A stretch of DNA of 64,000 nucleotides from Flavobacterium sp. SH_e (GCF_025717045.1 NZ_JAOVZN010000006.1:646269-710268); one strand, 5' to 3'; positions 26,705 to 37,095 are shown, numbered from the stretch's first letter. Translations and numbers: made by a program. Notes: generated by a model not told the origin, from the letters alone.

Positions 26705-29644
26705 ATGAAAACAATTTACAAAAAGTTGTTATTTTTATTCCTATTGTTGCCATTTAGTATGTTAGCTCAAAACACACTAAGTGGGACTGTTGTCGATAAA
26801 GCAACAGGTCAGCCAATACCGGGAGTAAATGTAAATGTACAAGGTGCTCCAAGTGGGACATCAACTGGATTTGATGGAAATTACCAGCTATCAAATGTAA
26901 AAAGCGGTAATAAAATTGTAGTTTCTTTTATTGGCTACAAAACAGAAACTATTACTTATAACGGACAAAAAACACTTAACATTTCTTTAGAAGAAGATAC
27001 AAACCAGCTTAAAGAAGTTGTTGTACAAGTAGGTTACGGTACTGTTAAGAAAAAAGATGCAACAGGAGCCGTAACAGTATTAACAGCAAAAGATTTTAAT
27101 AAAGGACCTGTTACCTCTGCAGATCAAATGATTCAAGGTAGAGTTGCTGGTTTGCAGATTATTAATGGTGGTGGATCTCCAGGAGCTGATCCTGTAGTAA
27201 GAATCAGAAGCGGTTCTTCTCTTAGTGCAAGTAACGACCCATTGTACGTGATTGATGGTGTTCCTGTTGCGAGTGGTGGAGTTGAAGGAGGAAGAAACCC
27301 ACTTTCTACAATTAACCAAAATGATATCGAATCTGTTTCGGTTTTAAAAGATGCTTCAGCTACCGCAATCTATGGTTCACGAGCTTCTAATGGTGTAATT
27401 ATTATTACAACTAAAAAAGGAAAAGCTGGTGATATCAAAATTAGTTACAATGGAAATTTTCAAGTTTCAGAAGTTACAGACAAAGTTGATGCTTTATCAA
27501 GCGGTCAATTCAGAGACTTTGTAGCTGCAAATGGAACTGCTGCACAACAAGCATTGGTAGGTCAGGCTAATACAAACTGGCAGGATGAGATCTATAGAAC
27601 AGCAATGGGTACAGATCAAAACATCTCTGCTAGTGGAGGATCTGATAATATTGCGTACAGAGCTTCTGTGGGTTATACTAATTTGAATGGTGTTTTGTTA
27701 AGAGATAACTTCGAAAGAACAACATTAGGAGTTTCATTAACTGGAGACTTTTTAGATAAGCATTTAAAAGTTCAAGTAAATAATAATACTTCTATCATTA
27801 ACAGTAATTATAGTAATACTGGAGCAGTTGGTGCTGCAGTAGGGTTTGACCCAACTCAACCAGTAAAAAACGCTGATGGAAGTTATTTTCAATGGATGAC
27901 ATCTCCGACTGAATTTAATCAATTGGCTGGAAAAAACCCAGTTGCTATGATCAATCAGCAGGATAATTTAGGTACTTTCTACAGAAGTATAGGAAATATT
28001 CAGTTTGACTATAAATTACACTTTTTACCAGAATTAAAAGCTGTTGCAAACTTTGGTTACGATCAAATGAATGGTAGAGGTTATGGTGGAACTCATCCGG
28101 ATTATTTATTTGGTCTTAAAGGTTCAGGTTATAACAATAGCTATGAGAACATTGAAAAGAGAAATAATAAGGTAATGGATTTGTATCTGAACTACAATAA
28201 AAAAATTGAAGCGATCGATACTCAGTTAGATATTACAGGAGGTTATACGTATCAAGATTTTAGAGAAGAGAAAAATAAATCAAGCTATAATTATGAGAAT
28301 GATACCAACACGGTAGAATTATTTACTCCAACTCATATCAATTTACAATCATTCTTTGGTAGAGCTAATTTTACTGTTGCAGATAAATATTTAGTTACTC
28401 TTTCTCTTAGACATGACGGAACTTCAAGATTTACAGAAGAAAATCGTTGGTCAAATTTCCCAGCAGCTTCTGTAGCTTGGAAATTGAACGAAGAAAGTTT
28501 CTTGAGAGATGTAAGTGCAATTTCTTCTTTAAAGTTAAGAGGAGGATGGGGTATTACTGGTCAACAAAATATTGGTGTTAGCTATCCTTCCATTCCTTTA
28601 TACTTAGGATCGAATAGTGCTGCCCAGTATCAAATTGGAAATACTTTTTATACAACTTACAGACCACAGCCATACAACAGTAATTTGAAATGGGAAGAAA
28701 CTACAACAATTAACGTTGGATTGGATTTCGGATTATTCAATAATAGAATTACAGGTACTGCTGATGTTTATAAAAGAACTACTGATGACTTATTATTATA
28801 TGCTCAAAATCCAGCTTTCTTTGGTTTTTCTAACTATGATAATTATAATATTGGAAGTATCGAAAATAAAGGTATCGAGCTTTCTGCTGAAGTTGTTCCA
28901 GTTCAAAATAATAATTTAGAGTGGAGAATTGGCGGTAACGTTACGTTCCAAGATTCAAAAATTACAAAATTAACAACAACTCAAGATAATACACCTGGTT
29001 TTGATGTAGGTAGTATTTCTGGAGGAACAGGAAATACGATCCAAAACCACCAAGTTGGTTATGCACCTAACTCTTTCTACGTTTACGAGCAAGCTTATGG
29101 CGCTGATGGAAAACCACTTGACGGTGTTTTTGTAGATCGAAATAAAGATGGGATTGTAAATGCTGATGACAGATACCGTTTTCATAAACCAGCCGCAGAC
29201 GTATTCTACGGATTCTATACTAGTTTAACATATAAAAACTGGGATATGTCTATGAACTGGAGAGGTTCTTGGGGTAACTATATGTATAATAACGTAGATT
29301 CTGGTAACGGAACATACAATACAGTTTTAATCAGACAAACTGATTTAGCAAATGGTGTTGAAAATCTTTTAGAGACTGGATTTAAACAAGGAAGCGATTT
29401 TCAGTTGCACTCTGACTACTATGTACAAGACGCTTCATTTGTAAGACTTGACAACATTGCTGTTGGATATACTTTTAATCAAAAAATAAAAGGAATCTCA
29501 ATGCTTAAATTGACGGCTGCAGCACAAAATGTTTTGACAATTACAAAATATGATGGATTGAATCCTGAAATTTCTGGAGGTATCGATAATAATATTTATC
29601 CAAGACCAATTACATTCACATTAGGTCTAAACGCAAACTTCTAA
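26705..29644 (+). CDS. susC: SusC/RagA TonB-linked outer-membrane transporter
   Basis: 979 residues. The signal peptide (about 1-21) is followed by a carboxypeptidase-regulatory-like domain (~23-100, LSGTVVDKATGQPIPGVNVN and DGNYQL), then a plug domain with VQVGYGTVKKKDATGA near 107-122 and SASNDPLYVIDGVP near 177. The remainder is a 22-strand barrel ending in an aromatic residue (FTLGLNANF). It imports large oligosaccharides with energy from TonB. It is directly followed by susD (16 bp). Starch or maltodextrin as substrate is inferred from the GH13, GH97 and GH65 neighbours. ATG at 26705. Confidence 0.95.
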   Translation: MKTIYKKLLFLFLLLPFSMLAQNTLSGTVVDKATGQPIPGVNVNVQGAPSGTSTGFDGNYQLSNVKSGNKIVVSFIGYKTETITYNGQKTLNISLEEDTNQLKEVVVQVGYGTVKKKDATGAVTVLTAKDFNKGPVTSADQMIQGRVAGLQIINGGGSPGADPVVRIRSGSSLSASNDPLYVIDGVPVASGGVEGGRNPLSTINQNDIESVSVLKDASATAIYGSRASNGVIIITTKKGKAGDIKISYNGNFQVSEVTDKVDALSSGQFRDFVAANGTAAQQALVGQANTNWQDEIYRTAMGTDQNISASGGSDNIAYRASVGYTNLNGVLLRDNFERTTLGVSLTGDFLDKHLKVQVNNNTSIINSNYSNTGAVGAAVGFDPTQPVKNADGSYFQWMTSPTEFNQLAGKNPVAMINQQDNLGTFYRSIGNIQFDYKLHFLPELKAVANFGYDQMNGRGYGGTHPDYLFGLKGSGYNNSYENIEKRNNKVMDLYLNYNKKIEAIDTQLDITGGYTYQDFREEKNKSSYNYENDTNTVELFTPTHINLQSFFGRANFTVADKYLVTLSLRHDGTSRFTEENRWSNFPAASVAWKLNEESFLRDVSAISSLKLRGGWGITGQQNIGVSYPSIPLYLGSNSAAQYQIGNTFYTTYRPQPYNSNLKWEETTTINVGLDFGLFNNRITGTADVYKRTTDDLLLYAQNPAFFGFSNYDNYNIGSIENKGIELSAEVVPVQNNNLEWRIGGNVTFQDSKITKLTTTQDNTPGFDVGSISGGTGNTIQNHQVGYAPNSFYVYEQAYGADGKPLDGVFVDRNKDGIVNADDRYRFHKPAADVFYGFYTSLTYKNWDMSMNWRGSWGNYMYNNVDSGNGTYNTVLIRQTDLANGVENLLETGFKQGSDFQLHSDYYVQDASFVRLDNIAVGYTFNQKIKGISMLKLTAAAQNVLTITKYDGLNPEISGGIDNNIYPRPITFTLGLNANF

Positions 29645-29660
29645 TTCAACAACAAGAAAA

Positions 29661-31256
29661 ATGAAAAAGATACAAATAAAATTAATGGGTATTTCTTTGT
29701 TTATGATGACGATGTTGTTTTCATCATGTACAGACGATTTAAACCAGTCACCAGACAGAGGAGACTCTGTGCCGAGTGATGAACTTTTTTCAGACCCAGC
29801 TTCATATAAAGAAAATTTAGCAAAATTATATGCTGGTTTTGCAACAACAGGTCAACAAGGACCTGCGGGAAGTCCAGATATTTCTGGAATTGATGAGGGA
29901 ACAAGTCAATATATCAGAGGTTTTTGGATGATGCAGGAATTAACAACTGATGAAGCTGTTATTGCTTGGAATGATGGGACAATTAAAGATTTCCATTCAC
30001 AAACATGGTCATCATCAGATACATTTATTGCTGCGACATTTGCACGTTTTTCTTTTCAGATTGTGAACTGTAATGAGTTTTTAAGACAAACTACAGATGA
30101 AAAATTAGCAGGAAGAGGAGTGACAGATGCAGCTACATTAGCTGATATCCAAGCATATCGTGCAGAAGCTCGTTTCTTAAGAGCAATGACTTATTGGCAT
30201 TTAGTTGATACTTTTGGAGCAGGATCTTTAGTAACAGAAGATTCTCCAACAACATTCTATTATCCTGAATATGCTTCAAGAGCTGAAATATATAAATTTA
30301 TTGATGATGAACTTACTGCAATTGAGCCATTATTGAAACAGCCAAAAACAAATGAGGCGTATCGTATTGATCAAGCAGCTGCTTGGATGTTACATGCAAA
30401 ACTATATATGAATGCAAAAGTTTATATTGGTACAGAGCATTATGCTGAAGCACTTCCTTTAATTGAAAAAGTTATCAATTCAGGTTATTCAATCCATAAT
30501 AACTACAACCAATTATTTTTGGCTGATAACGATAAAAATGGTGCGCAGAATGAGTTTATTTTTACGATTGGTTTTGATGGAATCCATACTCAAACTTACG
30601 GAGGTACAACATTTTTAGTTCATGCTCCAGTTGGTGGAAGTATGATAGCATCTGAGTATGGTATCAATGGAGGTTGGGGAGGTATTAGAACAACTTCAGC
30701 TTTTGTTAATAAATTTGATGCTGTTACTACAGATACTCGTGGTCAGTTTTATACAGACGGACAATCTAAAGAAATTGCCAACATTGGAAGTTTTACTGAT
30801 GGTTATGCTATTGTAAAATTTAAAAATGTTGACGTTAATGGTGTTCAAGGATCAGATAATGCAGGAAACTTTGCAGATACAGATTTTCCAATCTTCAGAC
30901 TTGCAGATGCTTACTTAATGTATGCTGAGTGCGTTATTAGAGGTGCAGGCGGAAGCTTGGCAACTGCTACAACTTACGTAAATGCTTTAAGAACAAGAGC
31001 GAAAGCAAATATTATCACTCAAACTGATCTTAATTTGAATTTTATCTTAGATGAAAGAGCAAGAGAGCTTCATTGGGAAGGACACAGAAGAACAGATTTG
31101 ATCCGTTTCGGAAAATTCAGCGGAGGTTCATACTTATGGCCATGGAAAGGAAATGTGGCTGGAGGTACTTCTACGCAATCTTATAGAGATTTATTCCCAA
31201 TTCCTGCGGGAGCTTTAGGAGCAAATCAAAATTTAAAACAAAATCCTGGATACTAA
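29661..31256 (+). CDS. susD: SusD/RagB nutrient-binding outer-membrane lipoprotein
   Basis: 531 residues. The signal ends in LFSSCTDDLNQ, giving a lipidated Cys near 23. The SusD alpha fold is indicated by the N-terminal LAKLYAGFAT segment, the YRAEARFLRAMTYWHLVDTF stretch near 165 (TPR-like) and the C-terminal DERARELHWEGHRRTDLIRF motif near 465, all conserved in the family. It caps the SusC barrel on the cell surface and binds the glycan. It is translated in the same operon, 16 bp after SusC and 19 bp before the SusE-like gene. Confidence 0.95.
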   Translation: MKKIQIKLMGISLFMMTMLFSSCTDDLNQSPDRGDSVPSDELFSDPASYKENLAKLYAGFATTGQQGPAGSPDISGIDEGTSQYIRGFWMMQELTTDEAVIAWNDGTIKDFHSQTWSSSDTFIAATFARFSFQIVNCNEFLRQTTDEKLAGRGVTDAATLADIQAYRAEARFLRAMTYWHLVDTFGAGSLVTEDSPTTFYYPEYASRAEIYKFIDDELTAIEPLLKQPKTNEAYRIDQAAAWMLHAKLYMNAKVYIGTEHYAEALPLIEKVINSGYSIHNNYNQLFLADNDKNGAQNEFIFTIGFDGIHTQTYGGTTFLVHAPVGGSMIASEYGINGGWGGIRTTSAFVNKFDAVTTDTRGQFYTDGQSKEIANIGSFTDGYAIVKFKNVDVNGVQGSDNAGNFADTDFPIFRLADAYLMYAECVIRGAGGSLATATTYVNALRTRAKANIITQTDLNLNFILDERARELHWEGHRRTDLIRFGKFSGGSYLWPWKGNVAGGTSTQSYRDLFPIPAGALGANQNLKQNPGY

Positions 31257-31275
31257 TTAACTAAAAATATACCAA

Positions 31276-32367
31276 ATGAAAAATATAACTAAATCATTAA
31301 TTGCTTTATTAGCATTGGTTGCAATATCATGCAGCGTTGAAGATGTACAAGATAGACCTGTGATAGAAGGAGTAGATTCTCCAGTTTTAACAGCTCCTCA
31401 AAGTGGTGCAGCATATGTTTTATCTCCAGATGCAGCTGACACGCAAGCTGAACGTTTTACATGGAATTCTGCAAATTACGGTGGAGATGTTGAAGTGACT
31501 TATGCAGTTGAAATAGATACAAAAGGAAACGATTTTAAAACTCCACAAGAATTAGGAACTGTAAAATCTCAAAATCAAGTTTCAGTTTCTGTTAGCAAAT
31601 TAAACAGTGCTGCATTGGCTTTAAGTGCAACTCCATTTGTAGCAGGTGATTTCGAAGTGAGAGTTAAATCTACTGTTAGCACAGACATTATGTATTCAAA
31701 CGTTGTTGGTATCGTTGTAACTCCTTACACTACTGAAACTCCAAAATTATGGGTTCCTGGTGGATATCAAAATGCAAGTGGTTACGGTTCAGATTGGACA
31801 CATTCTTCTGCTCCAACATTATTAGCTGAAGGATATGGAAAAACTGCTTTTGAAGGATATGTTTATTTTGCAACTGCTCAAGACGGAACAATAGATGGTC
31901 AAGGATTTAAATTATCTACTCAAGCAAATTGGGACGGAACAAACTATGGTGTAGGAGAAACAGCTGGAACAATTAGCACAGCTGGTGGGAACTTATCAAT
32001 TGCTGCAGGTTATTACAGAATTAAAGCTGATACTGATCCTGAGAAATTGACATACACAGCGTTAAAAACAACTTGGGGAATTATTGGTAATGCAACTCCA
32101 GGAGGATGGGATGCTGATACTCCAATGACATATGATCCTGCTACTAAAAAATGGACAGTTACAGTAGTTTTAACTGCTCAGTCAGCTCCAGATAATGGTT
32201 TGAAATTTAGAGCAAACGGAAACTGGGATCTTAACTATGGAGATACAGGTGCTGATGGTACACTAGAAGAAGGAGGAACTAACATTGGTACTTCGGCTGG
32301 TACATATTTAATTACTTTGGATTTAAGTAATCCAAGAAATTACACTTATACAATGGTAAAACAATAA
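31276..32367 (+). CDS. susE: SusE/SusF-type outer-membrane starch-binding lipoprotein
   Basis: 363 residues. Lipoprotein signal LVAISCSVEDV (Cys near 19). An N-terminal SusE-type immunoglobulin-like domain (~35-155) precedes two carbohydrate-binding repeats (~160-255 and ~258-362). The second has TWGIIGNATPGGWDADTPM and LKFRANGNWDLNYGD, whose Trp residues are typical starch-stacking positions. It would hold starch at the surface for SusC/D and the amylase. With only two repeats it is nearer SusE than SusF in size. ATG at 31276. A hairpin terminator follows 18 bp after the stop. Confidence 0.88.
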   Translation: MKNITKSLIALLALVAISCSVEDVQDRPVIEGVDSPVLTAPQSGAAYVLSPDAADTQAERFTWNSANYGGDVEVTYAVEIDTKGNDFKTPQELGTVKSQNQVSVSVSKLNSAALALSATPFVAGDFEVRVKSTVSTDIMYSNVVGIVVTPYTTETPKLWVPGGYQNASGYGSDWTHSSAPTLLAEGYGKTAFEGYVYFATAQDGTIDGQGFKLSTQANWDGTNYGVGETAGTISTAGGNLSIAAGYYRIKADTDPEKLTYTALKTTWGIIGNATPGGWDADTPMTYDPATKKWTVTVVLTAQSAPDNGLKFRANGNWDLNYGDTGADGTLEEGGTNIGTSAGTYLITLDLSNPRNYTYTMVKQ

Positions 32368-32384
32368 GTTAAATAAAAAGAAAG

Positions 32385-32410
32385 AGGCTATCTACGGATA
32401 GCCTTTTTTA
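32385..32410 (+). terminator. Hairpin between susE and the amylase gene
   Basis: AGGCTATC-TACG-GATAGCCT (32385-32404) is a perfect 8-bp stem with a tetraloop followed by TTTTTT. It ends only ~16 bp before the amylase ATG, so it should end or attenuate most susCDE transcripts. Confidence 0.85.
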
Positions 32411-32426
32411 ATAATGAAATCATTTT

Positions 32427-35300
32427 ATGAAAAAAACTTTACTAATATTTTTTTTGTTGCTGACTGTGCTTTCATTTGGACAACAGCAAACAGTTACGTA
32501 TTCAGTTAGTCCATCAACTTTTGAAGAAACTACTTCTATTACAATTACGATTAATGGAAGCAGTATTAATGAAAGTACATGGGGAGTAACGGGAAATGCT
32601 TTATACATGTGGGCGTGGGCTTTTGACACAAATGATACTACTCAAAAAGGAACTCCAAATAATGGTACTTGGGAATCTTCTAGTGATGCAAGTAAGTTCA
32701 CTTATAATGCAGCAAATGACACTTATACAAAAACAATTACACCTACAACCTATTATAATGCAACAGGAATTGGCAGAATTGGTTTTTTAATTAAAGCTAA
32801 AAATGGAACAGGTGATAAAAAATCACAAGACATTCTTGTTGAAGTTGGTTCTTTTCAAGTTTCGTTAACTTCACCAGTAGAAAATAGTACTTCAATTCTT
32901 TCTTCAGGAGCTAATTTTAGTATCACTGCAACAAATACAAATGGAACAGCAAGTTATACGCTGAAATCAAATGGTGCAACAATTAATACAAACGCAAGTA
33001 CTTCAAGTTATTCTTATACACATACAGGAATTACAAGTAATCAAAGCTACGAATTGATTGCGACACAAGGGGCAACAACAATTTCTAAGAAATTTTCAGT
33101 AGTGGTAAATCCGAATACTGTTTCTGCGGCGATGCCAGCAGGTTTGGTTGATGGAATTAATTATAATACTTCAGATGCTACAAAAGCGACTTTGGTGTTA
33201 GATGCTCCTTTAAAAGATTTTGTTTACGTTGCGGGAAGTTTCAATAACTGGCAGCCAACATCGGCGTATGCCATGAAAAAAGATCCTTCTTCAGGAAAAT
33301 TTTGGTTAGAAATTACTGGTTTAGTATCAGGAGCAAATAATACATATCAATATTGGGTTGTAGATACAACGCCACTTGCTAATTCGCCATCAATGGTAAA
33401 AACAGCAGACCCATATTCTACTTTAGTATTGTCTCCGTATGATGACCCTTCAATTCCTGCTTCAAAATATCCAAATATGCCTGCATATCCTACGGGACAA
33501 AGTTTTGAAGTTACGGTTTTAAAAACTGGACAAACTCCTTACAATTGGCAGGTGACTAATTTTGTTAAACCAGAAAAAGAAAAATTAGTTGTTTATGAAG
33601 TTTTGGTTCGTGATTTTGATGCTGGAAGAAGCTATCAAAATTTAATTGATAGAATAGATTACTTTAAAAATCTAAAAATTAATGCAATAGAATTAATGCC
33701 GGTAATGGAGTTTGAAGGCAATGAAAGCTGGGGGTACAACACTTCATTTCACATGGCTTTGGATAAATTCTATGGAACTTCAGATAAATTAAAAGAGTTT
33801 ATTGATTTATGCCATCAAAACGGAATCGCTGTAATTCTTGATGTCGCGTTAAATCATGCTTTTGGAAGAAATCCAATGGTAAGAATGTGGATGAATGATC
33901 CTGATGGTGACGGTTTTGGGTCGCCAACAGCAGAAAATCCATATTTTAATACGGTAGCAAAACATTCTTATAGTGTAGGAGAAGATTTTAATCACCAATC
34001 GGCGAGAACACAGTATTATGTGGAACGCGTTGTTAAGCAATGGATTGAAGAATACAAAATCGATGGTTTCCGTTGGGATTTAACTAAAGGATTTACTCAA
34101 GCTTGTACAGCTTCAGACGAAAGTTGTACCAATAGCTATCAGCAGGATAGAGTAGATGTTCTAAAAAAATATGCTGATTATTCATGGAGTTTAGATCCAA
34201 CACATTATACCATTTTTGAACATTTGGGAACTGATGCTGAGGAGCAGCAGTGGGCAAATTACAGAGTAGCTGAAACTCCAAGTAAAGGAGTTATGATGTG
34301 GGGAAAAATGACAGATCAATACAATCAATTATCAATGGGATATTCATCAAGCAGTAATATTTATAGAATGAATAGCTCAAGTCGTGGTTTTACAGCAAAT
34401 CGTTTAATGGGTTATGCTGAAAGTCATGATGAAGAACGATTAATGTATAAAAATGTACAGTACGGAGCTTCAAGCGGAAGTTATAATGTAAAAACATTAA
34501 ATACAGCTTTATCAAGAATGTCTGCAATTGGAGCAGTTTCATTATTAATTCCAGGTCCAAAAATGATTTGGCATTTTGGAGAATTAGGATGGGATGATTC
34601 AATTTATACATGCAATGACGGAACTGTAAATGATAATTCATCAACAATTTCAGGGGATTGTAAATTAGATACAAAACCACAGCCACAATGGACAGAAAAT
34701 TGGCTCGGCGATTCTAATCGAAATAAAATTTACAATGATTGGGCTAAAATGATTGCGCTTAAAAAATCTGAACCAGTATTTTTAGGAACGGCAACTATGG
34801 CAAATACAGCAACTTTGTCTGTAAATATTAAAATTACTAATAGTAATTTGACAGCAGCTCAATTAAAAGACGTTGTAATTTTAGCCAATTTTGATGTAAC
34901 TACACAAAGTTTGGTTCCAGCATTTCAATACACAGGAACTTGGTATAATTTAATGGATAATACCACGATTAATGTTACTGATGTGAATGCAACAATTAGT
35001 CTTGCTCCAGGAGAATATAGAATTTATGGTAATAAACAAGCAAATTTAGCAATAGAAAATTTTGAAAAAGGAAATGCGGTGAGTTTATATCCAAATCCAG
35101 TTGCAGAATATTTTACCTTAAATTTTGCAGCTTCAAAAGTAGATGTTTATTCTGTTTCAGGACAATTAGTAAAAACATATAATGCAAACGGAAATGCAGA
35201 TTTTCAATTTTCAGTAAGTGGATTAACTTCTGGATTATATCTTGTAAAAGCGTTTGATGAAAATAATAATGCTCGCGTTGCGAAGTTTATTAAAAATTAG
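32427..35300 (+). CDS. Secreted multidomain GH13 alpha-amylase with type IX secretion tail
   Basis: 957 residues. Signal peptide (1-18); an N-terminal beta domain with aromatic residues that may bind starch (~19-145); an Ig-like domain (~146-232); a CBM48-like domain (~240-370, FVYVAGSFNNWQPTSAYAM); then the GH13 barrel with DVALNHAFGRNP near 470, IDGFRWDLTKG near 546 (nucleophile), FEHLGTD near 598 and AESHDEERLM near 665. Residues ~885-957 (SLYPNPVAEYFTLNF to the end) are a type A T9SS sorting domain, so the enzyme reaches the cell surface or medium. It follows susE behind a terminator hairpin with no room for its own promoter in the gap. The substrate is inferred to be starch. Confidence 0.93.
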   Translation: MKKTLLIFFLLLTVLSFGQQQTVTYSVSPSTFEETTSITITINGSSINESTWGVTGNALYMWAWAFDTNDTTQKGTPNNGTWESSSDASKFTYNAANDTYTKTITPTTYYNATGIGRIGFLIKAKNGTGDKKSQDILVEVGSFQVSLTSPVENSTSILSSGANFSITATNTNGTASYTLKSNGATINTNASTSSYSYTHTGITSNQSYELIATQGATTISKKFSVVVNPNTVSAAMPAGLVDGINYNTSDATKATLVLDAPLKDFVYVAGSFNNWQPTSAYAMKKDPSSGKFWLEITGLVSGANNTYQYWVVDTTPLANSPSMVKTADPYSTLVLSPYDDPSIPASKYPNMPAYPTGQSFEVTVLKTGQTPYNWQVTNFVKPEKEKLVVYEVLVRDFDAGRSYQNLIDRIDYFKNLKINAIELMPVMEFEGNESWGYNTSFHMALDKFYGTSDKLKEFIDLCHQNGIAVILDVALNHAFGRNPMVRMWMNDPDGDGFGSPTAENPYFNTVAKHSYSVGEDFNHQSARTQYYVERVVKQWIEEYKIDGFRWDLTKGFTQACTASDESCTNSYQQDRVDVLKKYADYSWSLDPTHYTIFEHLGTDAEEQQWANYRVAETPSKGVMMWGKMTDQYNQLSMGYSSSSNIYRMNSSSRGFTANRLMGYAESHDEERLMYKNVQYGASSGSYNVKTLNTALSRMSAIGAVSLLIPGPKMIWHFGELGWDDSIYTCNDGTVNDNSSTISGDCKLDTKPQPQWTENWLGDSNRNKIYNDWAKMIALKKSEPVFLGTATMANTATLSVNIKITNSNLTAAQLKDVVILANFDVTTQSLVPAFQYTGTWYNLMDNTTINVTDVNATISLAPGEYRIYGNKQANLAIENFEKGNAVSLYPNPVAEYFTLNFAASKVDVYSVSGQLVKTYNANGNADFQFSVSGLTSGLYLVKAFDENNNARVAKFIKN

Positions 35301-35321
35301 GTTTGGTTAGTAATGAAAAAG

Positions 35322-35350
35322 GGCTGTCTAGAAATAGACAGCCTTTTTTT
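35322..35350 (+). terminator. Terminator of the amylase gene
   Basis: GGCTGTCTA-GAAA-TAGACAGCC (35322-35343) is a perfect 9-bp stem with a GAAA tetraloop, followed by seven T. It closes the plus half of the starch locus. Confidence 0.88.
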
Positions 35351-35360
35351 TGTTTTATAT

Positions 35361-35588
35361 TTATTTCTTTTTGTTGTTGTATTCTCCAATCAGAGAATAA
35401 TAACCAAACGTTCCTAATCCCATAACTATAAGCGGGGTTAGTATAAAAAGAATAATTACGCCAAATACTAAATCATCTTGCTGGTCTGAAAGTAATTTTG
35501 GTAAACCAAATTCAAACACACAGAAATACGCAGCCGCCGCTGCCAAAGCAATCCAAAACGCCCCTAAAACTTGTTTAATCGCATTCAT
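35361..35588 (-). CDS. Small two-helix membrane protein (DUF6814-like)
   Basis: 75 residues from the ATG at 35586-35588; an in-frame start at 35633 would overlap the transporter gene. Two hydrophobic helices (about 7-27 and 40-60) and the end FGYYSLIGEYNNKKK resemble the small DUF6814 proteins that often follow MHS-type transporters in Bacteroidota. It lies 13 bp after the transporter stop, probably in one transcript. It may be a small accessory subunit; this is inferred from place only. Confidence 0.65.
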   Translation of the reverse strand: MNAIKQVLGAFWIALAAAAAYFCVFEFGLPKLLSDQQDDLVFGVIILFILTPLIVMGLGTFGYYSLIGEYNNKKK

Positions 35589-35601
35589 TTTTTTGTAAAT
35601 T

Positions 35602-37095
35602 TTAAAGGTGAGTAATTTTGTTTTTGTTATCAATATAAATCATCCCAATAACAAAGCAGATTCCAGCAATAATTATCGGATACCATAAACCCTCCAAATA
35701 AAAATCGGCTTTGCCTGCTGTTTTGGCGTGTGATACAAAATAGGTAGAAATAGCAGGAAGTAAACCTCCAAAAATTCCATTTCCAACATGATAAGGAAGA
35801 GACATAGAAGTATATCTAATTTTAGTTGGAAACATTTCGACTAAAAATGCAGCAATCGGACCGTAAACCATTGTTACAAATAAAACTTGGATAAAAACCA
35901 AGAAAATTAAAGTCCATTTATCGCTTGAGTTAATTGTAATAGAGAGGTTTGTTTGCACATCCTTTTTCTCCATGTACGTTTTTTTCTCAATTACAATTGT
36001 ACCGTCCGTATATTTTTTTTGAGTAGTAGTAACCGAACTCCCATCATCTTTATGTTCTGTGGTTTCTCTTGGATTTTCTAAAACTTCAGTTTTTTGATTG
36101 ACATCCGTAGTGTTGTACATCATTTTATAAATAGGTCTATAAGATAAAATAGCCACCAACATTCCAAACATCATAATGTATTTGCGTCCAATCTTATCAC
36201 TGAGCCATCCGAAAGCAATAAAAAATGGTGTACCAATTAAAAGAGCGATTCCTAATAATTCATCTACTTGTGAAGATTCAACATTCATTACCGTTTTCAT
36301 AAAACTCATTGCGTAGAATTGCCCCGTATACCAAACAACACCTTGCCCCATTGTTGCTCCGAACAAAGCCAAAAGAACAAATTTCAGATTATATCTATTT
36401 CCAAAACTTTCTTTTAATGGGTTAGTGCTTGTCGTTCCTTCCTTTTTAGCTTTCGCAAAAACGGGAGATTCATCCATATTTTTTCGAATTAAATACGAAA
36501 CTCCAACCATAGCGATTGAAACCCAAAAAGGAACTCGCCATCCCCATAAATCAAAAGCCTCTGCAGAAAGTACACTTTTAGTGGCTAGAATAACCATTAA
36601 GGAAATAAATAAACCAACAGTAGCGGTAGTCTGAATCCAAGAAGTCCAATAACCTTTTTCTCCAGCTGGTGCATGCTCAGCGACATAAGTTGCAGCTCCG
36701 CCATATTCTCCTCCAAGAGCAAGACCTTGCAGTAAACGTAAAATCAGAACTAACAAAGGAGCTAGAAAACCAATGGATTCGTAACTGGGAATACAGCCAA
36801 TTAAAAAAGTAGAGCCACCCATTAATAATAAGGTAGCCATAAAGGTGTATTTTCGACCAATAATATCACCAAGTCTCCCAAAGAATAAAGCTCCAAATGG
36901 ACGAACTACAAATCCAGCCGCAAATGTGGCTAAAGTAGATAAGAATGCTGCTGTTGGATTGTCACTAGGGAAAAATTTGGTTGAAATAACAACGGCTAAA
37001 CTGCCAAAAATGTAAAAATCATACCATTCAATCATGGTGCCCATAGAAGAGGCTGAAATTACTTTCCAAATGCCCTTAGTAGAAGTTTTGCTCAT
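35602..37095 (-). CDS. MFS transporter, metabolite:H+ symporter (MHS) family
   Basis: 497 residues with about twelve helices. MIEWYDFYIFGSLA near residue 17-30 is the first-helix motif of MHS symporters (proline/betaine, alpha-ketoglutarate or shikimate carriers), and FFGRLGDIIGRKYTF near 75 is the MFS loop. A hydrophilic insert of ~65 residues (about 330-395, rich in Thr, Glu and Lys) sits between helices in the second half, longer than in the enterobacterial relatives. The substrate is unknown. It is separate from the starch locus, which ends in a terminator. ATG at 37093-37095. Confidence 0.85.
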   Translation of the reverse strand: MSKTSTKGIWKVISASSMGTMIEWYDFYIFGSLAVVISTKFFPSDNPTAAFLSTLATFAAGFVVRPFGALFFGRLGDIIGRKYTFMATLLLMGGSTFLIGCIPSYESIGFLAPLLVLILRLLQGLALGGEYGGAATYVAEHAPAGEKGYWTSWIQTTATVGLFISLMVILATKSVLSAEAFDLWGWRVPFWVSIAMVGVSYLIRKNMDESPVFAKAKKEGTTSTNPLKESFGNRYNLKFVLLALFGATMGQGVVWYTGQFYAMSFMKTVMNVESSQVDELLGIALLIGTPFFIAFGWLSDKIGRKYIMMFGMLVAILSYRPIYKMMYNTTDVNQKTEVLENPRETTEHKDDGSSVTTTQKKYTDGTIVIEKKTYMEKKDVQTNLSITINSSDKWTLIFLVFIQVLFVTMVYGPIAAFLVEMFPTKIRYTSMSLPYHVGNGIFGGLLPAISTYFVSHAKTAGKADFYLEGLWYPIIIAGICFVIGMIYIDNKNKITHL

